Source: VXRJ01 sp964636705
GTDB taxonomy: Bacteria > Acidobacteriota > Vicinamibacteria > Vicinamibacterales > UBA8438
Length of the DNA stretch: 64,000 nucleotides
Assembly (NCBI GenBank): GCA_964636705.1
Contig: CAZWUJ010000016.1
Span: 15,380 to 79,379, forward strand
Direction of reading: 5' to 3'
Notes under the pieces: generated by a model
The model's input: only the letters and a program-made list of their open reading frames with translations
Database searches by the model: none
Told to the model about the DNA's origin: nothing
Shown: positions 28,998 through 37,824 of the stretch, one piece after another
Position numbering within the stretch: position 1 is the stretch's first letter
Layout: every line of letters begins with the position of its first letter
Program-made: the position numbers and the translations under genes

Positions 28998-29173
28998 TAC
29001 TGGTTCGGCCAACCGGCGCCGTCCGGCGAGAGGAGTACTTGCACCGGCAACTCGTTCTACCAGGTCGAGGGGCAGCCGGTCGGGAACATCGGTCTCAACG
29101 AGACCGCGCACCTGCCGCACGGGGTGCGCCACTGGCACGGGGCGACGCCGGACGAGGCGTTGACGCAAACCGC
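28998..29173 (+). pseudogene. Decayed, internally deleted copy of the cupin gene
   Basis: 28999-29057 aligns with the cupin gene around 27272-27332, and 29060-29168 aligns with 27440-27550. About 105 bp between the two, which encode metal motif 1, are missing. Scattered substitutions show an older copy than the adjacent exact repeat. The open piece around 29039-29281 is spurious. Confidence 0.75.
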
Positions 29174-29180
29174 GCAGACT

Positions 29181-31688
29181 CTAGCCGGGCTCCCGGAGGG
29201 CGGCGAGCGGCTCGATCTTCGTGGCGCGCCACGCGGCCAGCAGGCTCGCCGCCGCGCATGCCGTCAACAACAGGGCGGTGAGGCCCACGATTAGTGCGGG
29301 CTCCATTGGAGTCACGCTGAAGAGGAGAGGACTGAGCAGCGGGTTCGAGGCGAATGCCACGCCGAGGCCGATGGCGGAGCCGAGCAGTGCGAGGCCGAGC
29401 GACTGGCCCCAGACCAACCTCAGCACCTCGGCGGTCCGCGCTCCCACGGCCCGCCGCACGGCGACCTCCCGGGTCCTTTGGTCGACGCCGTAAGCGACCG
29501 CGCCAAACAGCCCGACGGCCGCGAGCCCCGTGGCCAGAGCCGCGAGCAGCGTCGCCATCGTCATGTTGAACTGCCAGGGGCGCAGGACGTCATCGACCAG
29601 GCTGCGCAGCGGCGTGATGGACTCGATCACGAAGTTGGGATCGGCCCGGCGCACCCCGGACCGGAGCGCAGGCGCGAGTTGCGCCGGATCGCCTTGTGTT
29701 CGAATCACGAGGTGGTTCAGGCTCATCGGCACCTGGGTGAACGGCACATAGAGATCGAATCGTCCGCGTTCCAGTTCGCGGTAACGGGCGTCCCCGACGA
29801 CGCCGACGACGGTCTGCCACGCCGGAGAGTCGTCCGCCTCGGCTCGGGCGCCGATCGCGATCAGGCGGCGACCGAGCGGCTCACGGTTTGGCCACAGGTA
29901 GCGTGCCAGCGATTCGCTCACGACGACCGCGGGCGGCGCGTCCACGGTGTCGCGGTCGGTGAACGTGCGGCCCGCCACCAGATCGATCCCCATCGCCCGG
30001 AAGTAACCCGGTGAGACAGATTGCAGGGCGACGGGCGGTCGCTCCGGACGGTCGGGCCCGTCCAGCGGTTCGCCCTCCAGGATGACGCCGCCGTCCACGC
30101 CGACGACGCCATGCTGGAAGGGCAGCAGCAGGGCGCCGCCCGCCGCTTCCACGCCGCGCAGTTCCCGGACGCGGTTGAGTAGTTCGCGATAGGCGCTCCG
30201 CCGTTGCGCGTCCGCCTCGTAGGCGCCGGCGCGAGGCGTGAGGCTGACCGTGAGTACCTCGGTGGGCCGGTAGCCGAGGTCGACCCGCGCGAGGTTGAGA
30301 TAGCTCGACGCGAGGAGCCCCGCGCCGACCGCCAGCACGAGCGCCATCGCTACCTGGAACACGACCAGCACGTTGCGTGCGGCGCTCCCCGCCCGGCTCT
30401 CCGTCACGCCACGCGCGCCGCCGTTCAGCCAGGCGGCGAGCGGCAGCCGGTTGGGTCCCGGAGACGTCGCGGCGGTCAGTGCGACACCCAGTACAAGCGC
30501 CAGCGCCCCGGCGAGCATCGCCGCTCGCCCGTTGATCGCGGCATCCCCCAGCCTGGGCAGGTCCGGCGGCCCGAGCGCTGCGAGCACCGGCAGGGTGGCC
30601 CATGCCAGCGCGAGTCCACCCGCCGCGGCGGCGCCCGTCACGAGCAGCGTCTCGATGAGATAGGCCCGGAACAGGCGTCCGCGGCCGATGCCGAGCGCGC
30701 ACTGCACGGCCGCGTCCCGCCGGCGTGACTGCGACCGCACGATCAACAATCCGGTCACGTTGACGCCGGCAATCAGCAGCAGGAGCAGCGCGCCGACCTG
30801 GAGCACGAGCAGGGCCGCTTCGCCGTTGCCGAAGACGTAGTCCGTCAGGGGCGTGATGACCGCCCGTCGCGTTTCCCACCGCGAGGAGTGCGATTCCCAC
30901 AGCCCCGGCACGATGACGTCCATTTCGGCCTGCGCCTGCTCCCGGGTCCGTCCCGGAGCCAGGCGACCGATGACGTAGAGAACGCCGAGGCCGCGCTGCG
31001 CGCCGGCATCCATGTCGTTCTCGCGGAAGATGTCGGCCAGCTCCCGTCCGACCGGCGTCCATATCTCGGCTCCGGGCGGGAAGTTGAAGTCGGGCGGCAT
31101 GACGCCGACCACCGTGAACGGCTCTCGCCGCGCACCGACGGGTACTGTCGCACCGACGATGCCGGGGTCCTGGTCGAAGTACCGCTGCCACGCGGTGTGG
31201 CTCAGCACCATCGTGCGGGGCGCCTCCGGCTCGTCTTCCACCGCCACGAACGTCCGGCCATGGAGCGCTTGCGCTCCAAGCGTGTCGAAGAACGAAGCGG
31301 AAACGGCGCTGATGGTGAGCCGGACCGGTGGATCTTCCTGAACCTCGACGTCGCCCCAGGTCGTGGATCCCATCGCCGCCATGTCCGTGAACGATCCCGC
31401 CTCCGCCCGCCAGTCCTCGAAATTGGGAAGCGATACCTCGATGTGCGGGTTGTTCGCGCCGTCGTCCTTCTCCCACATAACGACCAGCTCGTCCTGATCC
31501 GCAAACGGCAGCGGCTGGAGGAGGACCGCGTCGACCACCGCAAACAGGCCGATGGTCAACCCGAGGCCGAGGGCCAGCGTCAACGTCGCGACAGTGGCGA
31601 AACCAGGTTGCCTCCGCAGTGTCCGGAGCCCGATGCGAACCTCCCGCAAGACGCCCTGCAGCCACGGGGGAATCCAGACATCACGCAC
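29181..31688 (-). CDS. MacB/FtsX-type ABC permease of the acidobacterial orphan (ADOP) family
   Basis: About 835 residues. After a short cytosolic helix (LREVRIGLRTLRRQPGF) and the first TM segment (ATLTLALGLGLTIGLFAVVD) comes a MacB-like periplasmic core, a three-TM FtsX block (about 330-430), a second periplasmic domain, and a final FtsX block. This duplicated architecture, with no ATPase gene next to it, is the hallmark of ADOP permeases abundant in Acidobacteria; their function is unclear. The frame is open farther upstream across the divergent gene, but GTG 31688 or TTG 31694 fit the family start. The stop is 8 bp from the cupin remnant. Confidence 0.85.
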   Translation of the reverse strand: MRDVWIPPWLQGVLREVRIGLRTLRRQPGFATVATLTLALGLGLTIGLFAVVDAVLLQPLPFADQDELVVMWEKDDGANNPHIEVSLPNFEDWRAEAGSFTDMAAMGSTTWGDVEVQEDPPVRLTISAVSASFFDTLGAQALHGRTFVAVEDEPEAPRTMVLSHTAWQRYFDQDPGIVGATVPVGARREPFTVVGVMPPDFNFPPGAEIWTPVGRELADIFRENDMDAGAQRGLGVLYVIGRLAPGRTREQAQAEMDVIVPGLWESHSSRWETRRAVITPLTDYVFGNGEAALLVLQVGALLLLLIAGVNVTGLLIVRSQSRRRDAAVQCALGIGRGRLFRAYLIETLLVTGAAAAGGLALAWATLPVLAALGPPDLPRLGDAAINGRAAMLAGALALVLGVALTAATSPGPNRLPLAAWLNGGARGVTESRAGSAARNVLVVFQVAMALVLAVGAGLLASSYLNLARVDLGYRPTEVLTVSLTPRAGAYEADAQRRSAYRELLNRVRELRGVEAAGGALLLPFQHGVVGVDGGVILEGEPLDGPDRPERPPVALQSVSPGYFRAMGIDLVAGRTFTDRDTVDAPPAVVVSESLARYLWPNREPLGRRLIAIGARAEADDSPAWQTVVGVVGDARYRELERGRFDLYVPFTQVPMSLNHLVIRTQGDPAQLAPALRSGVRRADPNFVIESITPLRSLVDDVLRPWQFNMTMATLLAALATGLAAVGLFGAVAYGVDQRTREVAVRRAVGARTAEVLRLVWGQSLGLALLGSAIGLGVAFASNPLLSPLLFSVTPMEPALIVGLTALLLTACAAASLLAAWRATKIEPLAALREPG

Positions 31689-31739
31689 GGTCAAGACACC
31701 ATTGTCTCCGTTCCGGCGGTGCTCCACGGCGCAGGCTGC

Positions 31740-31745
31740 TAGGAT
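31740..31745 (+). promoter_or_regulatory. -10-like hexamer of the aminotransferase gene
   Basis: TAGGAT within GCTAGGAT, 8 nt before the ATG at 31754. The same octamer precedes the MoxR gene. Confidence 0.4.
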
Positions 31746-31753
31746 CCGCCCGC

Positions 31754-32977
31754 ATGAACATCGAGCCGTTCGCCCTCGAGCGCTTCCAGTCCGTCTACGA
31801 GCATCAGGTCGACATCCAACTGTCGGAGAGTGGCGTCGAGCCCTTGCGGCTCGAGGACCTGCTGCCGGCGGACGAGCGCGACCGCTTGCTCCAGGAACCG
31901 CTCGGCTACACGCAGACGAACGGCACGGCGGAACTGCGTGAACTCGTCGCGGCGGACTACGCCGGCGCGTCAACTGACAACGTCCTGATCACGACGGGCT
32001 GTGCCGAGGCGAACTTCCTGACCTGCTGGAAGCTGGTGGAGCCCGGCGATGAAGTCGTCGTCCTGCATCCGAACTACCTGCAGACGCACCTGCTCGCCCA
32101 TGCGCACGGGGCGCGCGTGCGTCCGTGGCGGTTGCGTCCCACCGGCGGCGCCGCAGCCCGCTGGGCGCCCGCGCTCGACGAGCTCCACGATCTCGTCAGC
32201 GACCGCACACGGCTGATCGTCCTCTGCAATCCGAACAACCCGACCGGGGCGCGCCTTACTGGCGCGGAGATCGACGCAGTGTGCACGGTGGCGGCGCGGC
32301 ACGGCGCGTGGGTGCTCTCCGACGAGGTCTACCGCGGCGCCGAGCGGGATGGCATTCTGACCGCATCCGCCTGGGGCCGCTACGATCGGCTTGTCGTCAC
32401 CTCCGGGCTATCGAAGGTCTACGGGCTGCCGGGCCTGCGGATCGGCTGGGTCGTCGCTCCGTCAGCCTTCTGCGATGCACTCTGGGCCCGGCGTGACTTC
32501 ACGACGATCGCGCCGGCCGCGCTGAGCGACCGCCTTGCCCGACTTGCACTGGCGCCCGACATGAGTGCCCGGCTCCGCGCCCGGGCGCAGCAGCGCGTTG
32601 CGCGCCACTATGCCCTGGTTCGCGACTGGATTGCCGGAACCGGCACAGGGCTGGCGCACGTTCCTCCCGAGGCGGGCGCCATCGTCTTCGTTGGGTACCC
32701 CCACGCCATCGGGTCTGTGGAAGTGGTGACGAGGCTGCGCGAGACGGCCAGCGTGCTCGTCGCCCCCGGCGCCTATTTCGGAATGGACGGTTACCTGCGG
32801 ATTGGGTTCGGCGAGGGGGAGGCGCCCCTCCGCACCGGCCTCGACCGGCTGGAGCGCTTCCTGACCAGCCTCCCGCGGCTGACGAGCGTCGTGCCCAAAC
32901 CCGACGTGCCGATCACCCTCGAGCAGATGGATGAGGCCACCTCCCGGGCGGCCAGTCGCGGGCTCCTGGGCCGATGA
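31754..32977 (+). CDS. PLP-dependent class I/II aminotransferase
   Basis: 407 residues, fold-type I. Visible: substrate/cofactor loops YTQTNGTAELRE and TTGCAEANF, NPNNPTGA (Asn contacting PLP) near residue 160, SDEVYRG, and the Schiff-base Lys in SGLSKVYGLPGLRIGW near residue 220. The final Arg in YLRIGFGEGE binds the substrate carboxylate. It transaminates an amino acid, but specificity is not evident. It is transcribed divergently from the ABC permease with 65 bp between the starts. Confidence 0.88.
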   Translation: MNIEPFALERFQSVYEHQVDIQLSESGVEPLRLEDLLPADERDRLLQEPLGYTQTNGTAELRELVAADYAGASTDNVLITTGCAEANFLTCWKLVEPGDEVVVLHPNYLQTHLLAHAHGARVRPWRLRPTGGAAARWAPALDELHDLVSDRTRLIVLCNPNNPTGARLTGAEIDAVCTVAARHGAWVLSDEVYRGAERDGILTASAWGRYDRLVVTSGLSKVYGLPGLRIGWVVAPSAFCDALWARRDFTTIAPAALSDRLARLALAPDMSARLRARAQQRVARHYALVRDWIAGTGTGLAHVPPEAGAIVFVGYPHAIGSVEVVTRLRETASVLVAPGAYFGMDGYLRIGFGEGEAPLRTGLDRLERFLTSLPRLTSVVPKPDVPITLEQMDEATSRAASRGLLGR

Positions 32978-33005
32978 TTGGCCTGAACGCCAACACTCTC
33001 GCGCG

Positions 33006-33362
33006 CTACACGCTCAGGAGACCCAGACTGATGCGCAATGCTCGTTCCACATCGCCGAGGGTCTTGGGTTTCAGCCCGCCGAGAGGCTTGACGAGCCGCC
33101 GCTTGTCCACGGAGCGAAGTTGGTTCAGTAGGACAACCGATTCCCTGGTCAGGCCTCCTTCCGGTGGAGCAAGGTGGACTTCCGTCGGATACCGGCGCCC
33201 TTCCTCAGATCGCGAAGTGATGGCGGCCACGATAGTGATGGGGCTGGCCCGATTCGCGATGTCGTTCTGAAGTACCAGCGCCGGACGAGTCTTCCTGATC
33301 TCGGCGCCTTGCGTGGGGTCAAAGCTCACGAGCCAGACCTCGCCTCGCTTCGGGAAGTTCAC
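33006..33362 (-). CDS. MazF/PemK-family toxin
   Basis: 118 residues, predicted endoribonuclease toxin with the PemK-like SH3-type barrel. NFPKRGEVWLVSFDPTQGAE, KTRPALVLQND and LLNQLRSVDKRRL are typical. The GTG at 33362 overlaps the antitoxin stop by GTGA, which fixes the start; the longer open frame is not needed. Encoded second, after the antitoxin, as in most MazEF operons. Confidence 0.88.
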   Translation of the reverse strand: MNFPKRGEVWLVSFDPTQGAEIRKTRPALVLQNDIANRASPITIVAAITSRSEEGRRYPTEVHLAPPEGGLTRESVVLLNQLRSVDKRRLVKPLGGLKPKTLGDVERALRISLGLLSV

Positions 33363-33598
33363 CGAAGGTCGGCGTCCTCGGCGTCGAGAGCGAACCACTC
33401 TTCAGCCAGCGCGAGGTCGCGTTCGCGTCTCGCTTCGGCGCCCTCGCGCAGGAGCTCTCGCAGTCTCTCGCGACTCCTTTGCTCGATGTAGCGCCTCACC
33501 GCAAGATCGATGAGCCGGCTGCGCTGGCCCTTGGGGACCGCATGATCAATCAGCCGAACTGTCTGTTCCGGCAGAACGACGTTGATACGGACATTCAC
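33359..33598 (-). CDS. Ribbon-helix-helix-type antitoxin of the MazF-like toxin
   Basis: 79 residues. The beta strand NVRINVVLPEQTVRLID and helix SRLIDLAVRRYIEQ form a likely ribbon-helix-helix DNA-binding unit; the Glu/Arg-rich C-terminal helix should wrap the toxin. GGAGG about 6 nt upstream selects the GTG at 33598. The palindrome at 33623-33643 is the likely operator for autoregulation by the toxin-antitoxin complex. Confidence 0.82.
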   Translation of the reverse strand: MNVRINVVLPEQTVRLIDHAVPKGQRSRLIDLAVRRYIEQRSRERLRELLREGAEARRERDLALAEEWFALDAEDADLR

Positions 33599-33622
33599 TG
33601 GGTGCCTCCGACTTACGCCCGA

Positions 33623-33643
33623 ATACACACCTATGTTGTGTAT
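33623..33643 (-). promoter_or_regulatory. Palindromic operator/promoter of the MazEF-like operon
   Basis: ATACACA-cctatgt-TGTGTAT, two perfect 7-bp arms, in an AT-rich island 25 bp upstream of the antitoxin start. TATACA on the minus strand overlaps one arm and may be the -10. Confidence 0.55.
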
Positions 33644-33686
33644 AAGGCAGTCTAGATGCCCGAGATCACACGGTCAAATGCGGAGC

Positions 33687-34514
33687 TCAGAACCTATAGC
33701 GCAGCGACAACCGGAGGCCATGGCTCGCCTGGGTTGCCTGGGTGGGCGCCAGGTCGAGCGGCAGCGGCGCCCGGCTCCCGTCCCGCCACACCACCCGGCC
33801 TGCCCCCTGGCCGGTGCGCACGGCGCCAGGATCCGAGTAGCGCCAGGCTACATCCAGTGTGAGGTCCTCACCCAGGGCCGTCGCGACTCCCGCCGTCACC
33901 ATCCAGGCAATGTCGACGTGGTCGGCGCCCGGGACGATGGTCGTCGTCCTTGGAAAGGTCATGTGCGTCTCGCCGACTCGGTTTCGGGCCGCGCCGATGC
34001 CGGCTCCCACGAACGGACCCAAGGGCCCGATCCGTGACAGGCCCAGTTCGGGAAGATCCAGATAGGCGGCCATCAGGCCAGCCAGTGAGGAGACCTCCGC
34101 GGTCACTGATTGTTCTCGCTCGGGCGCCAGGAAGTTGGCATTCCCCTCGAAGCTGAGCTGCGGACGGTACTCGACGAAGCCTTCTATCCGAAGAGCGGGC
34201 GTGGCAGCATAGCCCAGACCGACTTCCACTGCGGGGACGGTCCCGAACGTACCGGCCGACTGGAGGCGGGCGCCGTCCGGACCCGTGCCGCAACCGTAGA
34301 GGGCGGTTGGCGAGGTGGTGGCGCAGTCGATATCCAGAAACCGAATGTTGCCAACTTGGTCGATCCCTGCTCCGGCGCGCAGGTAGACGTTGTCGTCCGC
34401 CTCCACGACGGACACCGTTAGTCCGACAGCGCCGATCATGGCTGCGGCCACCGGCGCCGCCACGGCGAGCAGGAAGCGCGCCGTGGCGGACCGGTTACCG
34501 TTGGAACCGGGCAT
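33687..34514 (-). CDS. Outer-membrane beta-barrel protein (small porin-like)
   Basis: 275 residues with a signal-like N-terminus (RFLLAVAAPVAAAMIGAVGL, to about VVEADD), alternating amphipathic strands (VYLRAGAGID, AVEVGLGYAAT, LRIEGFVEYRP, GPFVGAGIGAAR, MVTAGVATAL, LTLDVAWRYSD) and a terminal LRLSLRYRF ending in Phe, the BAM recognition signature. About eight strands, OmpA/OmpW-like. No ligand can be inferred. The downstream end lies 44 bp from the MazEF-like operator. Confidence 0.75.
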   Translation of the reverse strand: MPGSNGNRSATARFLLAVAAPVAAAMIGAVGLTVSVVEADDNVYLRAGAGIDQVGNIRFLDIDCATTSPTALYGCGTGPDGARLQSAGTFGTVPAVEVGLGYAATPALRIEGFVEYRPQLSFEGNANFLAPEREQSVTAEVSSLAGLMAAYLDLPELGLSRIGPLGPFVGAGIGAARNRVGETHMTFPRTTTIVPGADHVDIAWMVTAGVATALGEDLTLDVAWRYSDPGAVRTGQGAGRVVWRDGSRAPLPLDLAPTQATQASHGLRLSLRYRF

Positions 34515-34540
34515 CGGAGCTGCCGGCGACGATGGCCGCG

Positions 34541-36628
34541 CTAGTGAGCGCCCCCTGCTGCCGGCGCCGCGGCTGGCAGTCCGAACGCGGCCAGCCCGTC
34601 CTGAAGCTGGACCAGGATGACCTGGTGCCCGTCGTGCTCCCAGCTCGACATGCCGTAACGGGGCAGCCCCGGCAGCTCTATCGCACCTACCCGCTCTCCG
34701 GTCTCCTTGTCGATCGCGAAGAGCGATGGTGTGTTGTCGGCGGTCAGGCCGGTCGCGAACAGCAGGTTCGGCGAGGCCACCAGCGTCGCCTGCCCTGGGC
34801 GTCCGCGGTTGTACATCGACTCGTCCACCTCAACCCCTTGCATCAGGGGATGGTTGCGGATGAGATCCTGCTGCTCCAGCGTGGCGTCGCCGTGGGGGGT
34901 GATCCACTTGATCTCGCCTCGGTTCAGGTCGTAGGCGACGATTCTCCCCTCCGGACCCTTCCAGATGGGCAGCCCGTCGATGGTCTGGTCGATCCGCCGC
35001 GGCCGGGCGTCGGGGCCGGCCGCGTTGGACCACTCGGAGTAGGTCCGTCCGGTCTGCGCGGGGCTGTCCAGGGGAGACTCGTTGGCCGGCATGACGGAGA
35101 GACGCCCGCACCGGTTCGTGGACGGGACGAACATGACGCCGTTCAGGGGGTCCGCGGCCACGTTGCCGAAAATATTCGCGCCGCCGCCGCCGCTCGGGCA
35201 GTGCCAGGCGGGGCCGGCGGGGTCGCCCATGACCGTGGGCGGGTCGAAGAGCGGGGCGAACAGGTCGTTCTCGCGAGCGACCTGCAGGGCCTGCTCGTAG
35301 ATCTCCGGCGTGTAGTCGATCAGCATGCTCTCGTCACGGCCCTGCAGATCGAACGGCGGAGGTTTGGTCGGGAACGGTTGGGTCGGCGACAGCTTCTCGC
35401 CGGGCACGGTCGACGCAGGCACCTGGCGTTCCTCGATCGGCCAGATCGGCTCGCCCGTCTCCCGGTCGAGGGCATACAGGAACGCCTGCTTCGTCGCCTG
35501 GAACAATCCCTTGACGGGACGGCCGTCGACCTCGACGTCGAGGAGCATCGGCGGCTGCGGCGTGTCGTAGTTCCAGATGTCGTGGTGAACGAACTGGTAA
35601 TGCCACCGCCGCTCGCCCGTCTCGGTGTCGAGCGCGATGACGCTCGTGCTGAAGAGGTTGTCTCCGGGGTGGTGTCCGCCGTAGTAGTCGATGGTGACGC
35701 CGTTCGTCACGACGTAGACCAGCCCGAGCTCGGGGTCGCCCGTCATCGGAGCCCACGACGAGACATCGCCCGTCCACTCCCACGCGTCGTTCTCCCAGGT
35801 CTCGTGCCCGACCTCGCCGGGCCGCGGGATCACGTGGAACTTCCACTTGAAGTCGCCCGTCACCGCGTCGTAAGCCAGAATGTCGCCCGGCACGTTCTCG
35901 ACCCGGGTCTGGTTGTAGCCCTGTTCCGCCGAGTTGCCGACGACAACCGTGTCGTTGACCACGATCGGCGGCGACGATGAGGTGATGTAGCCGATCTCCA
36001 GGGGGATGCCCATGTAGGGGTCATAGGTCCCGTCCCAGCTCTCCCACGGCCCCCAGCCCCGGATCAGGTCCACTACCATGTCGACCCCGCCGGTCTGGGA
36101 GAAGCCCGGGACATCGATCGGCTGGCCCCAGTCCTCGAGCGGCTGCCCGGTGTCGGCGTCGAGCGCCCAGAGGAAGAAGCCGGGCGAGGAGATGAAGACT
36201 ACGCCGCCGTGGCCCGGCACTTCGGCGTACGCCACGCCCTTCCCGTAGCCCTTTCGCATCGAGTACTCGTAGCGATGGGTATTGGGCTCGGTGAAGCTCC
36301 AGAGCAGCTCGCCGGTCTTCGGATCGAGCGCGATGACGTGCCGGCGCTCCCCGGTCACCGTGATCAGCTTGTCGCCGACGTAGGAGGGCGTCGCCCTCGA
36401 CGTGCTCGGACCGAAGCTCGCCGCGTTGAACTGCCACAGCATCGTCACGTCTTCGAAGTTGTCCCGTGTGATCTCGTCGGCCGGCGTGTAGCGCGTATGC
36501 CACGCGTCGCCGCCGAGGAAGGTCCATCGACCGTTCTCGACGCCGGGTCCCTGCGCCAGACCGACAGGCAGGGCCGTCAGGAGCGCGCCGAGCGTCAGGA
36601 CAAGCACGGCGGCCTTTCTCTTCGTCAT
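34541..36628 (-). CDS. PQQ-dependent dehydrogenase (quinoprotein), glucose/alcohol type
   Basis: About 695 residues, start MTKRKAAVLVL with GGGAG upstream. A periplasmic signal peptide is followed by an eight-bladed PQQ propeller with tryptophan docking motifs (ALDPKTGELLWSF, ALDTETGERRWHYQ, AIDKETGERVGAI). GWGPWESWDGTYDP and HHPGDNLFSTS resemble membrane glucose dehydrogenase-type enzymes without the membrane domain. At the place where related enzymes read HHDLWDxD, this one has HHDIWNYD, so the usual first (catalytic) Asp appears to be Asn. No CxxCH is present, so the electron acceptor must be encoded elsewhere. Confidence 0.85.
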   Translation of the reverse strand: MTKRKAAVLVLTLGALLTALPVGLAQGPGVENGRWTFLGGDAWHTRYTPADEITRDNFEDVTMLWQFNAASFGPSTSRATPSYVGDKLITVTGERRHVIALDPKTGELLWSFTEPNTHRYEYSMRKGYGKGVAYAEVPGHGGVVFISSPGFFLWALDADTGQPLEDWGQPIDVPGFSQTGGVDMVVDLIRGWGPWESWDGTYDPYMGIPLEIGYITSSSPPIVVNDTVVVGNSAEQGYNQTRVENVPGDILAYDAVTGDFKWKFHVIPRPGEVGHETWENDAWEWTGDVSSWAPMTGDPELGLVYVVTNGVTIDYYGGHHPGDNLFSTSVIALDTETGERRWHYQFVHHDIWNYDTPQPPMLLDVEVDGRPVKGLFQATKQAFLYALDRETGEPIWPIEERQVPASTVPGEKLSPTQPFPTKPPPFDLQGRDESMLIDYTPEIYEQALQVARENDLFAPLFDPPTVMGDPAGPAWHCPSGGGGANIFGNVAADPLNGVMFVPSTNRCGRLSVMPANESPLDSPAQTGRTYSEWSNAAGPDARPRRIDQTIDGLPIWKGPEGRIVAYDLNRGEIKWITPHGDATLEQQDLIRNHPLMQGVEVDESMYNRGRPGQATLVASPNLLFATGLTADNTPSLFAIDKETGERVGAIELPGLPRYGMSSWEHDGHQVILVQLQDGLAAFGLPAAAPAAGGAH

Positions 36629-36705
36629 GTTGGTTTCTCCCGTTCTTCGCGCGCAATTCCGCGCGCGGCCAATAGTACCAGTACGCTGTTCTCGGTGCGG
36701 GCACG

Positions 36706-36921
36706 ATGGCAGCACAGCCAGCAGGTCGCGGGCAACGGTTGCTGGAGACCTGCAAACGCGTTTTCGTCCACGTCGTGGCGGTGGTTCTCGGGTTGCTCCT
36801 GATGATCGTCGGCCTCGGACTGGGCGTGACCATGGTCATGCTGCCCGTGGGTCTTGTCGTCGGGCTGTTCGGAGTCGTGGTCTTCGTATGGGGTCTGTTG
36901 GGTCACCTCGAGGAGCCGTGA
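36706..36921 (+). CDS. Small two-helix membrane protein
   Basis: 71 residues. A basic N-terminus and amphipathic helix (RLLETCKRVFVHVVA) is followed by two hydrophobic segments (VVLGLLLMIVGLGLGVTMVML and VGLVVGLFGVVVFVWGLLG). No known motif. The stop is 1 nt before the next ATG, so the two genes are probably co-expressed. Confidence 0.6.
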   Translation: MAAQPAGRGQRLLETCKRVFVHVVAVVLGLLLMIVGLGLGVTMVMLPVGLVVGLFGVVVFVWGLLGHLEEP

Positions 36922-36922
36922 G

Positions 36923-37762
36923 ATGTACAGGCAATCCCGTGTCGTCCTGGCGGCGCTTGCCGCGCTTGGCATCGTGGTCGTCGTCGCGGTGGCTCAACAG
37001 AATCAGGCGGATCCGTTCGCGGGCGTCGAGCTGGCGATTGTGCCCGTCGCGGGCCAGGTCCACATGGTTCAGCGCCCGGGTGGAGGGGGCAACGTCGGTG
37101 TCTTCGCGGGGCCGGACGGTGTGCTGCTCGTCGATTCGCTGTTCGCCCCGCTCGCCGAACGGCTGGTCGCTGCGGTTAGGCGAGTGTCGGCCGGCGAGAT
37201 CCGCTTCCTGATCAATACGCACGTGCACCCGGACCACATCGGCGGCAACGAGCCGCTCGCCCGGAGAGATGTCCTGATCTTCGCCCACGACAATGTTCGG
37301 GTCCGGGCGCTGGAGCAGCTTCGGTTTCCGCAGGTCGCAGCAGGCGTGCTCCTGCTCGTCCCGCGCCAGGCTCACCTGGGAGCCCTGCTGTTCCTACCGG
37401 TTGTGGTGTCGATCGGCGTCATCAACGTGGCGCTGGACTTCGGCCTGACCACCGCCATCACCGCCCTCATGCTCTTGGCGGCTCTATACCTGTGCTGCTG
37501 GGACTACGACCGCTTCCGGGGTTTGTTCACGGCCCGTTCGTTCGAAGCGCGAGACAGGATCCCTCATCTGGCGCTCGACCGATGGGAACGAGTTGCGTTC
37601 ACCGTCTTCGCCATCGCACTTCTCGCGTTCTTCGGCTGGACGCGAGGTCTCGTTCCCGAGGTGGCGGCCAGGCTGGCGGTTCCGATCGGTCTGGCCGCGG
37701 GTGTGTTCACGTTGCTGCGTTTCCTTCTGGTTACGTGGCGGCAACGGCGCGCCTCGGCCTGA
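36923..37762 (+). CDS. Chimeric gene: metallo-beta-lactamase N-terminus joined to a DoxX-like membrane domain
   Basis: 279 residues. Residues 1-22 are a signal peptide; 30-130 are the first half of a secreted metallo-beta-lactamase fold (VAGQVHMVQRPGGGGNVGVF, the metal motif FLINTHVHPDHIGGNE). At about residue 134 the hydrolase stops, well before the second and third metal ligands, and runs in frame into LRFPQVAAGVLLLVPRQAHL and four or five TM segments of a DoxX-like or unclassified membrane protein. A complete hydrolase would need about 180 more residues, so hydrolysis is unlikely. An in-frame deletion between two neighbouring genes is the simplest origin. Confidence 0.65.
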   Translation: MYRQSRVVLAALAALGIVVVVAVAQQNQADPFAGVELAIVPVAGQVHMVQRPGGGGNVGVFAGPDGVLLVDSLFAPLAERLVAAVRRVSAGEIRFLINTHVHPDHIGGNEPLARRDVLIFAHDNVRVRALEQLRFPQVAAGVLLLVPRQAHLGALLFLPVVVSIGVINVALDFGLTTAITALMLLAALYLCCWDYDRFRGLFTARSFEARDRIPHLALDRWERVAFTVFAIALLAFFGWTRGLVPEVAARLAVPIGLAAGVFTLLRFLLVTWRQRRASA

Positions 37763-37824
37763 GCAGCCACTGCCGAAAACGATCTGAATCCGCGGGAACT
37801 CGAATCTCTCGAGCAGGCGCTCGG

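Noticed and set aside
28851..29180. Insertion sequence or integron-like cassette
   Set aside because: No transposase or integrase frame, no terminal inverted repeats and no target-site duplication could be seen around the duplicated block.
29039..29281. 80-residue plus-strand frame over the cupin remnant
   Set aside because: Out of frame with the cupin and built from the deleted copy plus the antisense end of the ABC permease.
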